This document shows, piece by piece, positions 1 through 8,594 of a stretch of 64,000 bases of DNA (its first letter is position 1; the number at the start of each line of letters is the position of its first letter). Source of the DNA: Bacteroidota bacterium (GTDB lineage: Bacteria; Bacteroidota; Bacteroidia; Bacteroidales; JAGNHN01). Both the position numbers and the translations under genes were made by a program. Location: positions 124,001 through 188,000 of the forward strand of contig JAKLHK010000003.1 of NCBI GenBank assembly GCA_022710185.1. The letters run 5' to 3'. Below the pieces are notes generated by a model. The model saw only the letters and a program-made list of their open reading frames with translations. It did not search any database and was not told the DNA's origin.

Positions 1-444
1 GATGTGGTTCGCATGGCCCAGGGCAATTATCGCGAAGCCCTGAGGCTCTTCGGGCAGGACAACCCTGACAAGGAGCTCTTTGAGCGTTTCAGGCAATGGA
101 TGAGGTTGTGTTTTCAGAACAAAGCTCAGGACCTGCTGGATCTGGTGAGGGTGATGGCATCTGAAGGCAGGGAAGCCCAGAAACAGTTTCTGTCGTATTC
201 CCTTCGCATGGTGCGGGAAAGCCTGCTGCTGGGTGTCCGGGGGGAAGCTTTGAGCAAGTTAACCGCGGAGGAGCTCGACTTTGTCCGTAACTTTTCACCC
301 TACGTCAACCCTGCCAACGGTCCGGCCTTTGCCCAGGCCCTGGAAGAAGCCATACAGCACACCGAGCGCAATGCCAATGCCGGAATACTCTTCACCAATC
401 TGTCGCTCAGGTTCAGTGCGCTGCTCAAGGTAAAGGCCGCCTGA
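1..444 (+). CDS. holB: DNA polymerase III subunit delta' (C-terminal part, cut by window start)
   Basis: The frame is open from the first base, so only the C-terminal 147 residues of the protein are present and the start lies outside the window. The remaining part is all-helical and begins with an AQGNYREAL segment, the form seen after the AAA+ domain of clamp-loader delta' subunits (compare the usual A.GN...AL). Delta' is the stator of the clamp loader that places the sliding clamp on DNA. A gene order of holB, PSP1-domain gene, gldH and PBP1A is familiar from Bacteroidota genomes and supports the call. The catalytic domain cannot be examined here. Confidence 0.75.
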   Translation, partial: DVVRMAQGNYREALRLFGQDNPDKELFERFRQWMRLCFQNKAQDLLDLVRVMASEGREAQKQFLSYSLRMVRESLLLGVRGEALSKLTAEELDFVRNFSPYVNPANGPAFAQALEEAIQHTERNANAGILFTNLSLRFSALLKVKAA

Positions 445-482
445 TCGGCGGTGTTTTCTTAACTTTGTTCCAAGGAAATCCA

Positions 483-1601
483 ATGGAAGAAGACAGATCC
501 CAACATATAGATTATAACGAAGGCCCATACCTCAGCCGGGGTTGTTGCGGTGCACCCTCTTCCGATGAGCATCAGCAGTATTCCTGCGACCTGAAATGTG
601 CCAAGCTGAGCTCCTGGGATTGGCTTAAAGACCTCCCGGTATCTCCCTATTCCCAGGATCAGCACATCGTTGAGGTCCGGTTCAAGAACAACCGCAAGGA
701 ATATTATCTGTCACCGGATAATCAGCCATGCACCTCAGGAGATATCGTGGCAGTGGAAGGGAGCCCGGGCCATGATATAGGCATCGTGAGCCTGACCGGT
801 CCGCTGGCTGTCATCCAGATGCAGCGCAAAGGCATTAAGATTGAGGGAGAGGGCCTGAGGAAGATCTATCGCAAGGCGCGAGGCACCGACATCGAGAAGT
901 GGAACCTCGCGATCAGTCGTGAGGAGCCGGCCAAGATCAGGACGCGGCAGATCGCTGCTGAGCTGGGACTGCAGATGAAGGTGAACGATGTGGAGTTCCA
1001 GGGCGATAATTCCAAAGCCATCTTTTTCTACACGGCAGATGAGCGGGTGGACTTTCGCATGCTGATCAAACGGCTGGCAGAGGAGTTTCACGTCAGGGTA
1101 GAGATGCGCCAGATCGGCGTACGACAGGAAGCCAGCCGTCTGGGCGGCATTGGCTCCTGTGGCAGGGAGCTGTGCTGCTCCACCTGGCTTTCCGATTTTC
1201 GTTCGGTTACTACCCAGAGCGCCAGGATACAACAGCTTTCCCTGAACCCCCAGAAGCTGGCAGGGCAGTGCGGTAAGCTGAAGTGCTGCCTTAACTATGA
1301 GGTCGACATATACAAGGACGCCATTCGTGACCTTCCCAATGCAGACGTCGTCCTTAAGACTAAAAAGGGAGATGCCGGTTTCCAGAAGGCGGATGTATTC
1401 AAGCGCATCGTCTGGTATGCTTATGTTAACGATGAATCCAACTTCCTGGCTATCCCCGTGGATAAGGTAAAGGAAATCATCGAAATGAACCGGCGTAGGG
1501 AATTCCCCGAGAAACTGGAAGACTATGCCCTCAAGCTGGAGAAGAAGACCGAGTTTAATACCGTCCTTGAAGAGGGTGACCTCACACGATTCGATGATTG
1601 A
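483..1601 (+). CDS. ricT: PSP1 domain protein, RicT/YaaT family
   Basis: A 372-residue protein with a central PSP1 domain (about residues 60-290). Two cysteine clusters are diagnostic: CGRELCC near residue 224 and CGKLKCC near residue 261. In Bacillus the homologue is part of a Fe-S-containing complex that affects RNase Y and mRNA processing; its role in Bacteroidota is not established. The ATG at 483 is preferred over the TTG at 465 because residues from MEEDRSQ onward look normal and the ATG lies 38 bases after holB. The end overlaps gldH by 8 bases. Bases 1343-1355 match the dispersed 13-mer repeat core of this window with one mismatch and encode part of NADVVLK. Confidence 0.85.
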   Translation: MEEDRSQHIDYNEGPYLSRGCCGAPSSDEHQQYSCDLKCAKLSSWDWLKDLPVSPYSQDQHIVEVRFKNNRKEYYLSPDNQPCTSGDIVAVEGSPGHDIGIVSLTGPLAVIQMQRKGIKIEGEGLRKIYRKARGTDIEKWNLAISREEPAKIRTRQIAAELGLQMKVNDVEFQGDNSKAIFFYTADERVDFRMLIKRLAEEFHVRVEMRQIGVRQEASRLGGIGSCGRELCCSTWLSDFRSVTTQSARIQQLSLNPQKLAGQCGKLKCCLNYEVDIYKDAIRDLPNADVVLKTKKGDAGFQKADVFKRIVWYAYVNDESNFLAIPVDKVKEIIEMNRRREFPEKLEDYALKLEKKTEFNTVLEEGDLTRFDD

Positions 1602-2091
1602 TTGGGGGATTGGACATAGCATAAGGACGGTGGGCCTGTTCCTGCTGGGCTCGGTCCTTTTCCTTGCCTGTGACGATGCCCTGATCGTCAACCAGGTGCA
1701 GGAATTTCCATCCGAAGTGTGGTCGGAAAAGGATACCCTCTCCTTTCCTTTCCATATTGAAGATACCCTCAGGCCCTATGATATATACCTTACGATGAGG
1801 CATACACAAGCCTACCCCTATATGAACCTGTTCCTGTTCGTAGGCACCGAGTTCCCAGGGCAGGCCTACCGGCGCGATACCATTGAGTTCGTTCTGGCCG
1901 GCAAGGATGGCACCTGGCTGGGGGAAGGCTTCGGTAGGCTGAGGTATAACGGTTTTTTGGTCAGGAAAGCCTTGGTTTTCCCTGACACCGGTACCTACAG
2001 GTTTACCTTTGTGCAGGCCATGCGAACGCCACAGCTGGAAGGCATCCGTGACCTGGGGATCCAGATCAGGGAGAGCGGTACCGGGCGATGA
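1594..2091 (+). CDS. gldH: Gliding motility lipoprotein GldH
   Basis: A 165-residue lipoprotein. A short hydrophobic signal sequence ends in the lipobox LFLAC, giving a lipidated Cys26. The mature part has the GldH features: an early tryptophan, alternating strand-like segments, the AYPYMNLFL stretch and GTYRFTF near the end. GldH belongs to the Gld lipoproteins that in Flavobacterium are needed for gliding and stabilise the motility and secretion apparatus; homologues occur in non-gliding Bacteroidota. The ATG at 1594 overlaps the ricT stop, and an upstream extension in the same frame would be encoded only by shadow sequence of ricT. Translation is probably coupled to ricT. Confidence 0.82.
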   Translation: MIDWGIGHSIRTVGLFLLGSVLFLACDDALIVNQVQEFPSEVWSEKDTLSFPFHIEDTLRPYDIYLTMRHTQAYPYMNLFLFVGTEFPGQAYRRDTIEFVLAGKDGTWLGEGFGRLRYNGFLVRKALVFPDTGTYRFTFVQAMRTPQLEGIRDLGIQIRESGTGR

Positions 2092-2146
2092 TAAAATAAT
2101 TCCGCTCGTAATGGGTTTGTGAACCAGGAGAGCCAAAATAAGCTAC

Positions 2147-4402
2147 ATGCCAGTCAAGAAACACCGGCCCGACACTGTGAACTACGTGAAATGGTTCTGG
2201 TCCATCTACGCGGGTATCCTCGTGTTTACGGTCATCTTCTTTGCCTTCATGTCGTGGGGATGGCTTGGTTTCATGCCTTCTTTCGAGGATCTGGAGAACC
2301 CACGCAGCAACCTGGCTTCGGAGATCTATTCTGCGGATGGCGAGGTGATCGGTAAATATTTCATCGAAAACCGATCAAATGTGCAGTACCGCGAGTTGTC
2401 GCCATACCTGGTCCAGGCATTGGTAGCTACTGAAGACGCACGTTACTACCGGCATTCGGGGGTTGATGTGAGGGCCCTGTTCAGGGTAGTCTTTGGCATT
2501 GTTTCGGGCTCCAGCAAAGGGGGTGGCTCCACCGTTTCGCAGCAGTTGGCCAAGAACTTGTTTCCAAGGGGTTCGGACCGCAACTTTTTCCAGCTGGTAT
2601 TCATCAAGCTCAAGGAATGGGTGGTTGCAGTCCGCCTGGAACGAAGCTATTCCAAAGAAGAGATCCTGGCCATGTACTTTAATACCGTGGATTTCGGAAG
2701 CCAGGCCTTTGGGATCAAATCCGCAGCAAGGACTTTTTTCGGAGAGGATCCCGATTCGCTCAGTATCGAGCAATCCGCCCTGCTGGTCGGCATCCTCAAG
2801 GCTCCTTCGGCACTCAGTCCGGTGAAACATCCTGATCGGGCCATGGAGCGACGCAATACTGTGCTTGGCCAGATGGAGAAATACGGATATATCGATAAGC
2901 ATACTTACGACTCGGTGTCCGTCCTTCCTATCGACATGTCACGCTACCAGATGCAGGACCATCGGTCCGGCCTGGCTACCTATTTCAGGGAGTACCTGAG
3001 AGGGTACCTGGCAGACTGGTGCGAGAACCATGAGAAGCCTGATGGGTCGAATTACAACATCTATACGGACGGGCTGAAGATATACACCACGATCGACTCG
3101 CGCATGCAGCGCTATGCTGAGGAGGCGGTGCAGGAGCACATGGGGAAGGATTTGCAGCCTGCTTTCTTCCGGCATTGGATTGGGAAAAAGAGGGCTCCAT
3201 TTGATTACCGGCTGACGCAGGAAGAGATCGATGATCTGTTGCGGCAGGCGATGCTCCGTTCCAATCGCTACCAGAGCCTCAAGGAACGTGGGGCCTCTGA
3301 GCAGGAGATTCAGCGGGAGTTTGCTACCCCGGTGGAGATGACGGTGTTCAGCTGGGATGGGCTGAAGGACACCCTGATGAGCCCGATGGACTCCATTCTG
3401 TATTATAAATACTACCTGCAGGCCGGCATGATGGCGATGGATCCTGAAACGGGATATATCCGCGCCTATGTCGGGGGCATCGATTATCGGTACTTCCAAT
3501 ACGATCATGTGATCCAGAGCCGCCGTCAGGTAGGCTCTACCTTTAAGCCGTTCCTGTACACCCTGGCTATGCAGGAAGGAGAATACACGCCTTGCTCCAA
3601 GGTCCCTAATGTTCAGGTCAGGATCGACCTGCCCACCGGGGATGTATGGGAACCCAGCAACTCATCCGATGAAAGGGAAGGGCAGATGGTGACCCTAAGA
3701 TGGGCCCTGGCAAACTCTGTGAACTGGATTTCCGCCTTCCTGATCAAAAAATACCGGCCGGAAGCTGTGATCCAGCTGGTGCAGAAAATGGGCATTACTG
3801 CAGAGATCGAAGCGGTCCCCTCCATTTGTCTTGGGACTCCCGACATCTCGCTCTACGAAATGGTGGGAGCCTTCAATACCTATGCGAACAAAGGGAGGTA
3901 TATCCGTCCTACCTTCATTACCCGTATTGAAGACAAGCATGGCAATATCATCGACCAGTTCATTCCTGAGCACCGGGAGGCAATGAGTGAGGAAACCGCC
4001 TATTTGATGATAGAACTGATGAAAGGAGTGGTAAATGAAGGAACAGGGGTGAGGCTGCGTTACCGTTACGGGCTGAATAACCCGATTGCCGGAAAGACGG
4101 GGACCACCCAGAATCACAGCGACGGGTGGTTTATCGGACTTACTCCCCAATTGTCCGCAGGGGTATGGGTGGGGGCTGAAGACCGCAGTGTACATTTCCG
4201 CTCCATCACGCAGGGTCAGGGCGCCCATATGGCCTTGCCTATCTGGGCCATGTTCATGAAAAAAGTATATGCTGACCCAAGCCTGAAGTTATCCCAGGGG
4301 GATTTCGAGAAACCTGCTTCAGGATACACAGTGGATATGAATTGCGAGGCCGTTCCTCCGGCAGATGAGTTTGGTGCCGGCTCCCGTTCCCTTGGCTTCT
4401 GA
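2147..4402 (+). CDS. mrcA: Class A penicillin-binding protein 1A (transglycosylase/transpeptidase)
   Basis: A 751-residue bifunctional peptidoglycan synthase anchored by one N-terminal membrane helix (about residues 18-40). The glycosyltransferase 51 domain follows, with the catalytic glutamate in ATEDARYY near residue 95 and GGSTVSQQLAKN near residue 125. The transpeptidase domain has STFK (catalytic serine near residue 463), SVN near 523 and KTGTT near 649, so all three penicillin-binding motifs are intact. It polymerises lipid II and cross-links glycan strands on the outer face of the inner membrane. The ATG at 2147 precedes a basic stretch and the helix. The next gene starts 17 bases downstream. 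Confidence 0.95.
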   Translation: MPVKKHRPDTVNYVKWFWSIYAGILVFTVIFFAFMSWGWLGFMPSFEDLENPRSNLASEIYSADGEVIGKYFIENRSNVQYRELSPYLVQALVATEDARYYRHSGVDVRALFRVVFGIVSGSSKGGGSTVSQQLAKNLFPRGSDRNFFQLVFIKLKEWVVAVRLERSYSKEEILAMYFNTVDFGSQAFGIKSAARTFFGEDPDSLSIEQSALLVGILKAPSALSPVKHPDRAMERRNTVLGQMEKYGYIDKHTYDSVSVLPIDMSRYQMQDHRSGLATYFREYLRGYLADWCENHEKPDGSNYNIYTDGLKIYTTIDSRMQRYAEEAVQEHMGKDLQPAFFRHWIGKKRAPFDYRLTQEEIDDLLRQAMLRSNRYQSLKERGASEQEIQREFATPVEMTVFSWDGLKDTLMSPMDSILYYKYYLQAGMMAMDPETGYIRAYVGGIDYRYFQYDHVIQSRRQVGSTFKPFLYTLAMQEGEYTPCSKVPNVQVRIDLPTGDVWEPSNSSDEREGQMVTLRWALANSVNWISAFLIKKYRPEAVIQLVQKMGITAEIEAVPSICLGTPDISLYEMVGAFNTYANKGRYIRPTFITRIEDKHGNIIDQFIPEHREAMSEETAYLMIELMKGVVNEGTGVRLRYRYGLNNPIAGKTGTTQNHSDGWFIGLTPQLSAGVWVGAEDRSVHFRSITQGQGAHMALPIWAMFMKKVYADPSLKLSQGDFEKPASGYTVDMNCEAVPPADEFGAGSRSLGF

Positions 4403-4419
4403 TCCCGAAGATTACCAGG

Positions 4420-5808
4420 ATGGATAGTGTCCGCCCCCAATATGGTGTCTGGGAAAACCGCATGCCCTGGCTGGTGGCCATCGCCATTTTCGTTTCAGTA
4501 ATCTGGGTGGATTTCAACCATAAGTTCTGGCATGTGGAGGAGAGGGTCATCTTCTGGGATGTCAAGACCTATTATGTTTACCTTCCCGCTGCCCTGATTT
4601 ATAAGGATCTGGGAATGAATTTCAAAGAAAGCGATCCCGAACGCTTCAATCCTGTTATTTGGGTCCATCCAACGGCAAAGGGAAAATATGTAAGCAAGAT
4701 GAGCATGGGGTTGGCCTTCGCATACAGCCCCTTTTTCATAACAGCCCATGCACTGGCAGGATTGCTGGATTATCCTCAGGATGGATACAGCGTGCCATAC
4801 AAATTCATGCTGGTCATGAGTTCGGCTTTCTACCTGCTGATTGGCATGTTCTTTCTCATACTCACCCTGAGGCGATGGTTCTCTCCCTTGATCGTGTCGT
4901 TAACCCTGCTTGGGGTGACTGTAGGTACTAATCTCTTTTACTACAGCACGATTGAAGCGGCCATGTCGCACGCATACAGTTTTGCCCTGTATGCAGGATT
5001 TCTCTATGCCACGGTATTATGGCATGAGAAACCGGGCCTGATGCGGGCTATGGCTATTGGGCTCCTTGCCGGTTGGATCTCGCTGATCCGCCCTACCAAC
5101 CTGATTGTATTGGCACTACCAATCCTCTGGGGATTAGGTGACGGCAGGTCATTGGCAAAGCAGTGGGCCCTCTTCAGGCAGCGGTATCTGCATGTAGCTG
5201 TGATGGGGATCTTCGGAGTCCTGGTTTGGGTCCCGCAGCTCTTGTATTGGCATTACACCACGGGTCAGTGGGTCTACTACTCCTATGGAGAGGAGAGGTT
5301 CTTCTTTCTGCGTCCGGCCCTTGCCGATGGGCTTTTCAGCTACCGCAAAGGTTGGCTGTTGTATACCCCAATCATGGTCTTGGCCCTGGCGGGGATCCCA
5401 TTGCTTTGGAGGAAGCTCAGGGGAGCATTCTGGTCAATACTGGTATTCACGGTGCTCAATGTGTATGTTGTGCTCTCATGGTGGTCCTGGTGGTATGGGG
5501 GAAGTTTCGGACTTAGGGCCTTCATTGAATCCTATGCTTTTCTGGCCCTTCCGATGGCGTCATTGCTCCATGTGCTCTTTATGCAAAGAATATGGGTCAG
5601 GCTTCTTACGGTTGTGGTGTTTCTGCTCCTGGTCTGGCATAGTATATTTCAGACCATGCAATACTATTATGGCTCGATCCATTGGGATGGGATGACGCGA
5701 GAAGCCTACTGGGATTCTTTTATGCGGCTGCGTCCATCCGGGGAGTTCTATCAATTGATCCGGCCACCCGAGACCTTGGAGGAGGCGGTAGCGAGAAGGG
5801 GGTCTTGA
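4420..5808 (+). CDS. Multi-pass membrane protein, GT-C/GT39-like glycosyltransferase
   Basis: A 462-residue protein with about ten hydrophobic segments. After the first helix it carries WDVKTYYVYLPAAL, an acidic loop of the kind found in GT-C glycosyltransferases that use polyprenyl-phosphate sugars in the periplasm. RPTN near residue 228 and the tryptophan-rich SWWSWWYGG segment near 357 fit families of this type. Donor and acceptor are unknown. It follows the PBP1A gene by 17 bases and is probably cotranscribed. The TGA stop at 5806-5808 touches the first unit of a tandem repeat array, so the C-terminus may have been altered by that array. Confidence 0.6.
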   Translation: MDSVRPQYGVWENRMPWLVAIAIFVSVIWVDFNHKFWHVEERVIFWDVKTYYVYLPAALIYKDLGMNFKESDPERFNPVIWVHPTAKGKYVSKMSMGLAFAYSPFFITAHALAGLLDYPQDGYSVPYKFMLVMSSAFYLLIGMFFLILTLRRWFSPLIVSLTLLGVTVGTNLFYYSTIEAAMSHAYSFALYAGFLYATVLWHEKPGLMRAMAIGLLAGWISLIRPTNLIVLALPILWGLGDGRSLAKQWALFRQRYLHVAVMGIFGVLVWVPQLLYWHYTTGQWVYYSYGEERFFFLRPALADGLFSYRKGWLLYTPIMVLALAGIPLLWRKLRGAFWSILVFTVLNVYVVLSWWSWWYGGSFGLRAFIESYAFLALPMASLLHVLFMQRIWVRLLTVVVFLLLVWHSIFQTMQYYYGSIHWDGMTREAYWDSFMRLRPSGEFYQLIRPPETLEEAVARRGS

Positions 5809-5904
5809 GAGGGACGACGTCTGTCTGAGAGGGACGACGTCTATCCGAAAGGGACGACGTCTGTCTGAGAGGGACGACGTCTATCCGAAAGGGACGACGT
5901 CCCT
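5809..5904. repeat. Tandem repeat array 1, 20-bp period
   Basis: Five copies of AGGGACGACGT spaced exactly 20 bases apart, at 5810, 5830, 5850, 5870 and 5890. Two spacer types alternate (CTGTCTGAG and CTATCCGAA), so there is also a 40-bp higher-order period. The last unit runs into CCCT to form the imperfect palindrome AGGGACGACGTCCCT (5890-5904). The array fills the gap between two convergent genes: the upstream TGA stop abuts it, and the TAG stop and last codons of mqnC lie inside it. Confidence 0.93.
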
Positions 5905-6987
5905 GACCTGGAACCCCTGGTCTCTAAGAACAGGTTGAAACCCTGCCTCCAGGATGGTTTGCTGCATCTCGCCCGCACTCATCCTGAACCTCGCCCCGGC
6001 CTGACTGACCACATTCTCCTCGATCATGATCGAGCCCAGATCATCGGCCCCGGCATAAAGGCAGAGCTGCGCTACCTCTTTCCCCACAGTGAGCCAGGAC
6101 GCCTGGATATGCGCCACATTGTCAAGCACCAAGCGTGCTAAGGCAATCAACCGGATATAATCTGCAGCCTTAACACTGTTCCGGATATTGAACAAGCGCG
6201 CCAGCGTGGTGCCTTCATCCTGGAAAGGCCAGGGAATAAACGACATGAATCCTGTAGCCCCCTGAGGCTTTTCATCCTGCAATTCCCGTATCCTGAACAG
6301 GTGCTCAATCCGTTCCTGTGGCGTTTCCACATGGCCAAACATCATCGTCGCTGATGTAAGAATGTCCATACTATGCGCCTCCCGCATCACCTCAAGCCAT
6401 TCCACTGCAGTACATTTGGCAGGCGATACGAGTTTGCGGACCCTGTCGACCAGTATCTCGGCACCCGCACCCGGAAGACTGTCCATGCCAGCATGCCTGA
6501 GTTCAGTCAGCACTGCATGGTAGGAAAGACCTTCCATCTTAGCCAGGTGGACAACCTCTGGGGGCCCCAGGGTATGTAGCTTCAAACGGGGCTCTATCTT
6601 CTTCAGCGAGCTGAAAAGCTCCGTATAAAATTTCAACCCGAGTTCAGGGTGCATGCCCCCCTGCAACAGTAGCTGCTCACCTCCGAAACTAAAAGTCTCC
6701 GCGATCTTTTCCCTGTATTCCTCCAGTGAAGTGATGTAGGCATCCGGATGTTTGCGCCCACGGTAGTAATTGCAGAATTTGCATGCGGAAACACAAACGT
6801 TGGTGATGTTCATGTTACGGTCGATCATCCATGTGACCACATTGTCCGGATGCCGTCTCCGGCGGACCTCATAGCCCAGCGCCATGAGTTCCCCAAGCGG
6901 TGCATCCAGGTAAAGGGACGACGTCTCCTCCCGGCTCAGCCTATGGCCATTTAAAAGCTTCTCAACCATCTCCCCTGATCTGTACAT
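5881..6987 (-). CDS. mqnC: Cyclic dehypoxanthinyl futalosine synthase (radical SAM)
   Basis: A 368-residue radical SAM enzyme. Cys65, Cys69 and Cys72 (CVSACKFC) bind the [4Fe-4S] cluster. IDRNMNITNVCV, GPPEVVHLA, PGAGAEILVDRVR, TATMMFGHVE-like and FIPWPFQ motifs are those of MqnC, which cyclises dehypoxanthinyl futalosine in the futalosine route to menaquinone. MqnE is a less likely alternative. The start at 6987 gives a normal N-terminus. Two oddities involve the repeat family of this window: residues 21-25 (ETSSL) are encoded by an exact copy of the 13-base core, and the final residues RDVVPFG plus the TAG stop come from array 1. Confidence 0.88.
   Translation of the reverse strand: MYRSGEMVEKLLNGHRLSREETSSLYLDAPLGELMALGYEVRRRRHPDNVVTWMIDRNMNITNVCVSACKFCNYYRGRKHPDAYITSLEEYREKIAETFSFGGEQLLLQGGMHPELGLKFYTELFSSLKKIEPRLKLHTLGPPEVVHLAKMEGLSYHAVLTELRHAGMDSLPGAGAEILVDRVRKLVSPAKCTAVEWLEVMREAHSMDILTSATMMFGHVETPQERIEHLFRIRELQDEKPQGATGFMSFIPWPFQDEGTTLARLFNIRNSVKAADYIRLIALARLVLDNVAHIQASWLTVGKEVAQLCLYAGADDLGSIMIEENVVSQAGARFRMSAGEMQQTILEAGFQPVLRDQGFQVRDVVPFG
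6914..6926. repeat. Single repeat core inside mqnC
   Basis: An exact copy of the 13-base core (AGGGACGACGTCT on the plus strand) within the mqnC coding sequence. It keeps the reading frame and encodes ETSSL near the N-terminus. Confidence 0.85.
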
Positions 6988-7011
6988 ATCCTATCCGCCC
7001 TTTGAATTGAT

Positions 7012-7019
7012 TATCTTTG
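7012..7019 (+). promoter_or_regulatory. Bacteroidota -7 box upstream of pepA
   Basis: TATCTTTG matches the TAnnTTTG consensus of the Bacteroidota housekeeping sigma factor. No well-spaced -33 TTTG is seen. A leader of about 85 bases would follow and contains a small perfect hairpin, TACCTG/CAGGTA at 7053-7070. Confidence 0.5.
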
Positions 7020-7112
7020 ACACTGCATGGATGTCCGCATGTCATATATCGATACCTGTATCTTCAGGTAACAGACTGCGTTATTCATCCCGGTTCAAAA
7101 TTAGCCCTTAAG

Positions 7113-8555
7113 ATGATACCTGACCTCCGCCCCTTGCACCGGTTTAGCCGGTCCTTGAGCTCAATCTGGCTTGTGGATAACCTTGCCGTTCTGGATGAGC
7201 TGCCCATCGATGCCGACTGGCGTAAGCATATCCGCCAGCACCATACCGGTCCCAAAGGAGATATCCATGTACAGGACAGATTAGGTCACCTTCATGCCAT
7301 AGTATTCCTGAAACATGGTCCAAATGCAGATTGGCAGTACGAACAAGCCCGGCTGCAAGGCAACCGGCTAAGACAGCGGCTCAATGAGCATGGAACCAAA
7401 ACGGTCCAGCTCCTGGGCACGGGAGATACTCTTGCATCAACACTTTCCTTTGCGGAAGGCATGGCCCTGGGCAACTATCAGTTCCTAAAGTACAAGACGA
7501 AGGCAGCCGAGCATAAGAACACGCTCAGGGAGGTCCAGATCAGGGTGAAGGGCCTGACAGATAAGGATCTGGAGTTGCTTTCCCATTCATGCCTCGCCAC
7601 TGCATGGGCCCGGGATATGGTCAATGAGCCACTCAACGCACTGAATGCGGTACGGCTGGCCGAGGTGATCAGGGAGCGCTGTCAGCCGGCAGGTATTCAT
7701 GCTGAAGTGCTGTCCAAGAAAAGGATCGAAGCATTGAAGATGGGTGGCCTGCTCGCCGTGAACAAGGGATCCATCGATCCTCCCAGTTTCATCATACTGG
7801 AGTATAAACCCCTTAACCCGATGAATACGCACCCATTGGTACTGGTGGGCAAGGGCGTGGTATATGATACCGGCGGGCTCAGCCTGAAACCTTCAGGCGG
7901 CATGGAAACCATGAAGTGCGATATGTCGGGTGCCGCAGCCGTGGCCGCTGCCACCTGGGCCGCCGCCATGAACAAGCTACCCTTGCATATTGTGACCCTC
8001 ATACCCGCTACCGACAATCGTCCGGACGGTAATGCCTATGTTCCTGGCGACGTCATCACGATGTACACCGGCGCCACCGTGGAGGTACTCAATACCGATG
8101 CCGAAGGCCGGCTGATCCTGGCAGATGCCCTGGGCTACGCCCAGCAGCTGGACCCTATGCTGGTGGTGAACCTGGCCACTCTCACAGGGGCCGCCCAGCG
8201 GGCCACCGGGAAACATGCCATGGTAGGCATGCAGGCCAGGGCACGACGGTATATGGACCTGATGATCCGGGCGGGCAACCATACATGGGAACGCATCGTG
8301 GAGTTTCCGCTATGGGAGGAATACGATGAGATGCTCAAGTCGGACATAGCCGATATGAAAAACATCGGAGGTGCAGAAGCCGGCGCGATCACTGCAGGAA
8401 AGTTTCTGCAACGCTTCACCAACTACCCCTTCATCCATCTCGATATTGCCGGCACCGCCTTTACTGAGAAGCCTTTTCAATACTCGGGTACTGGAGGTAC
8501 CGGATCCGGCGTAAGGCTCCTGACCCGCTTCCTGCAGCTGCTGGCACGGAAATAA
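7113..8555 (+). CDS. pepA: Leucyl aminopeptidase, M17 family
   Basis: A 480-residue cytosolic metallopeptidase that removes N-terminal residues from peptides. The C-terminal catalytic domain holds the M17 metal and active-site motifs: VGKGVVYDTGGLSLKP near residue 245, MKCDMSGAAAV near 268 and the signature NTDAEGRLILADAL near 326. The N-terminal third is the less conserved macro-like domain. The ATG at 7113 is preferred; an in-frame TTG at 7017 lies inside the -7 box and would add an unlikely N-terminus. It is divergent from mqnC across a 125-base gap. Confidence 0.9.
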   Translation: MIPDLRPLHRFSRSLSSIWLVDNLAVLDELPIDADWRKHIRQHHTGPKGDIHVQDRLGHLHAIVFLKHGPNADWQYEQARLQGNRLRQRLNEHGTKTVQLLGTGDTLASTLSFAEGMALGNYQFLKYKTKAAEHKNTLREVQIRVKGLTDKDLELLSHSCLATAWARDMVNEPLNALNAVRLAEVIRERCQPAGIHAEVLSKKRIEALKMGGLLAVNKGSIDPPSFIILEYKPLNPMNTHPLVLVGKGVVYDTGGLSLKPSGGMETMKCDMSGAAAVAAATWAAAMNKLPLHIVTLIPATDNRPDGNAYVPGDVITMYTGATVEVLNTDAEGRLILADALGYAQQLDPMLVVNLATLTGAAQRATGKHAMVGMQARARRYMDLMIRAGNHTWERIVEFPLWEEYDEMLKSDIADMKNIGGAEAGAITAGKFLQRFTNYPFIHLDIAGTAFTEKPFQYSGTGGTGSGVRLLTRFLQLLARK

Positions 8556-8561
8556 ACAGAC

Positions 8562-8569
8562 TATCTTTG
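8562..8569 (+). promoter_or_regulatory. Bacteroidota -7 box upstream of pdxA
   Basis: TATCTTTG followed by C, 26 bases before the pdxA ATG and just after the pepA stop. It suggests that pdxA and murF-alr have their own start site. Confidence 0.55.
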
Positions 8570-8594
8570 CTAATCATATAATTCTGCTCTGATC

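Noticed and set aside
735..1691. 318-residue minus-strand frame opposite ricT
   Set aside because: It covers a clearly conserved plus-strand gene and has no family features.
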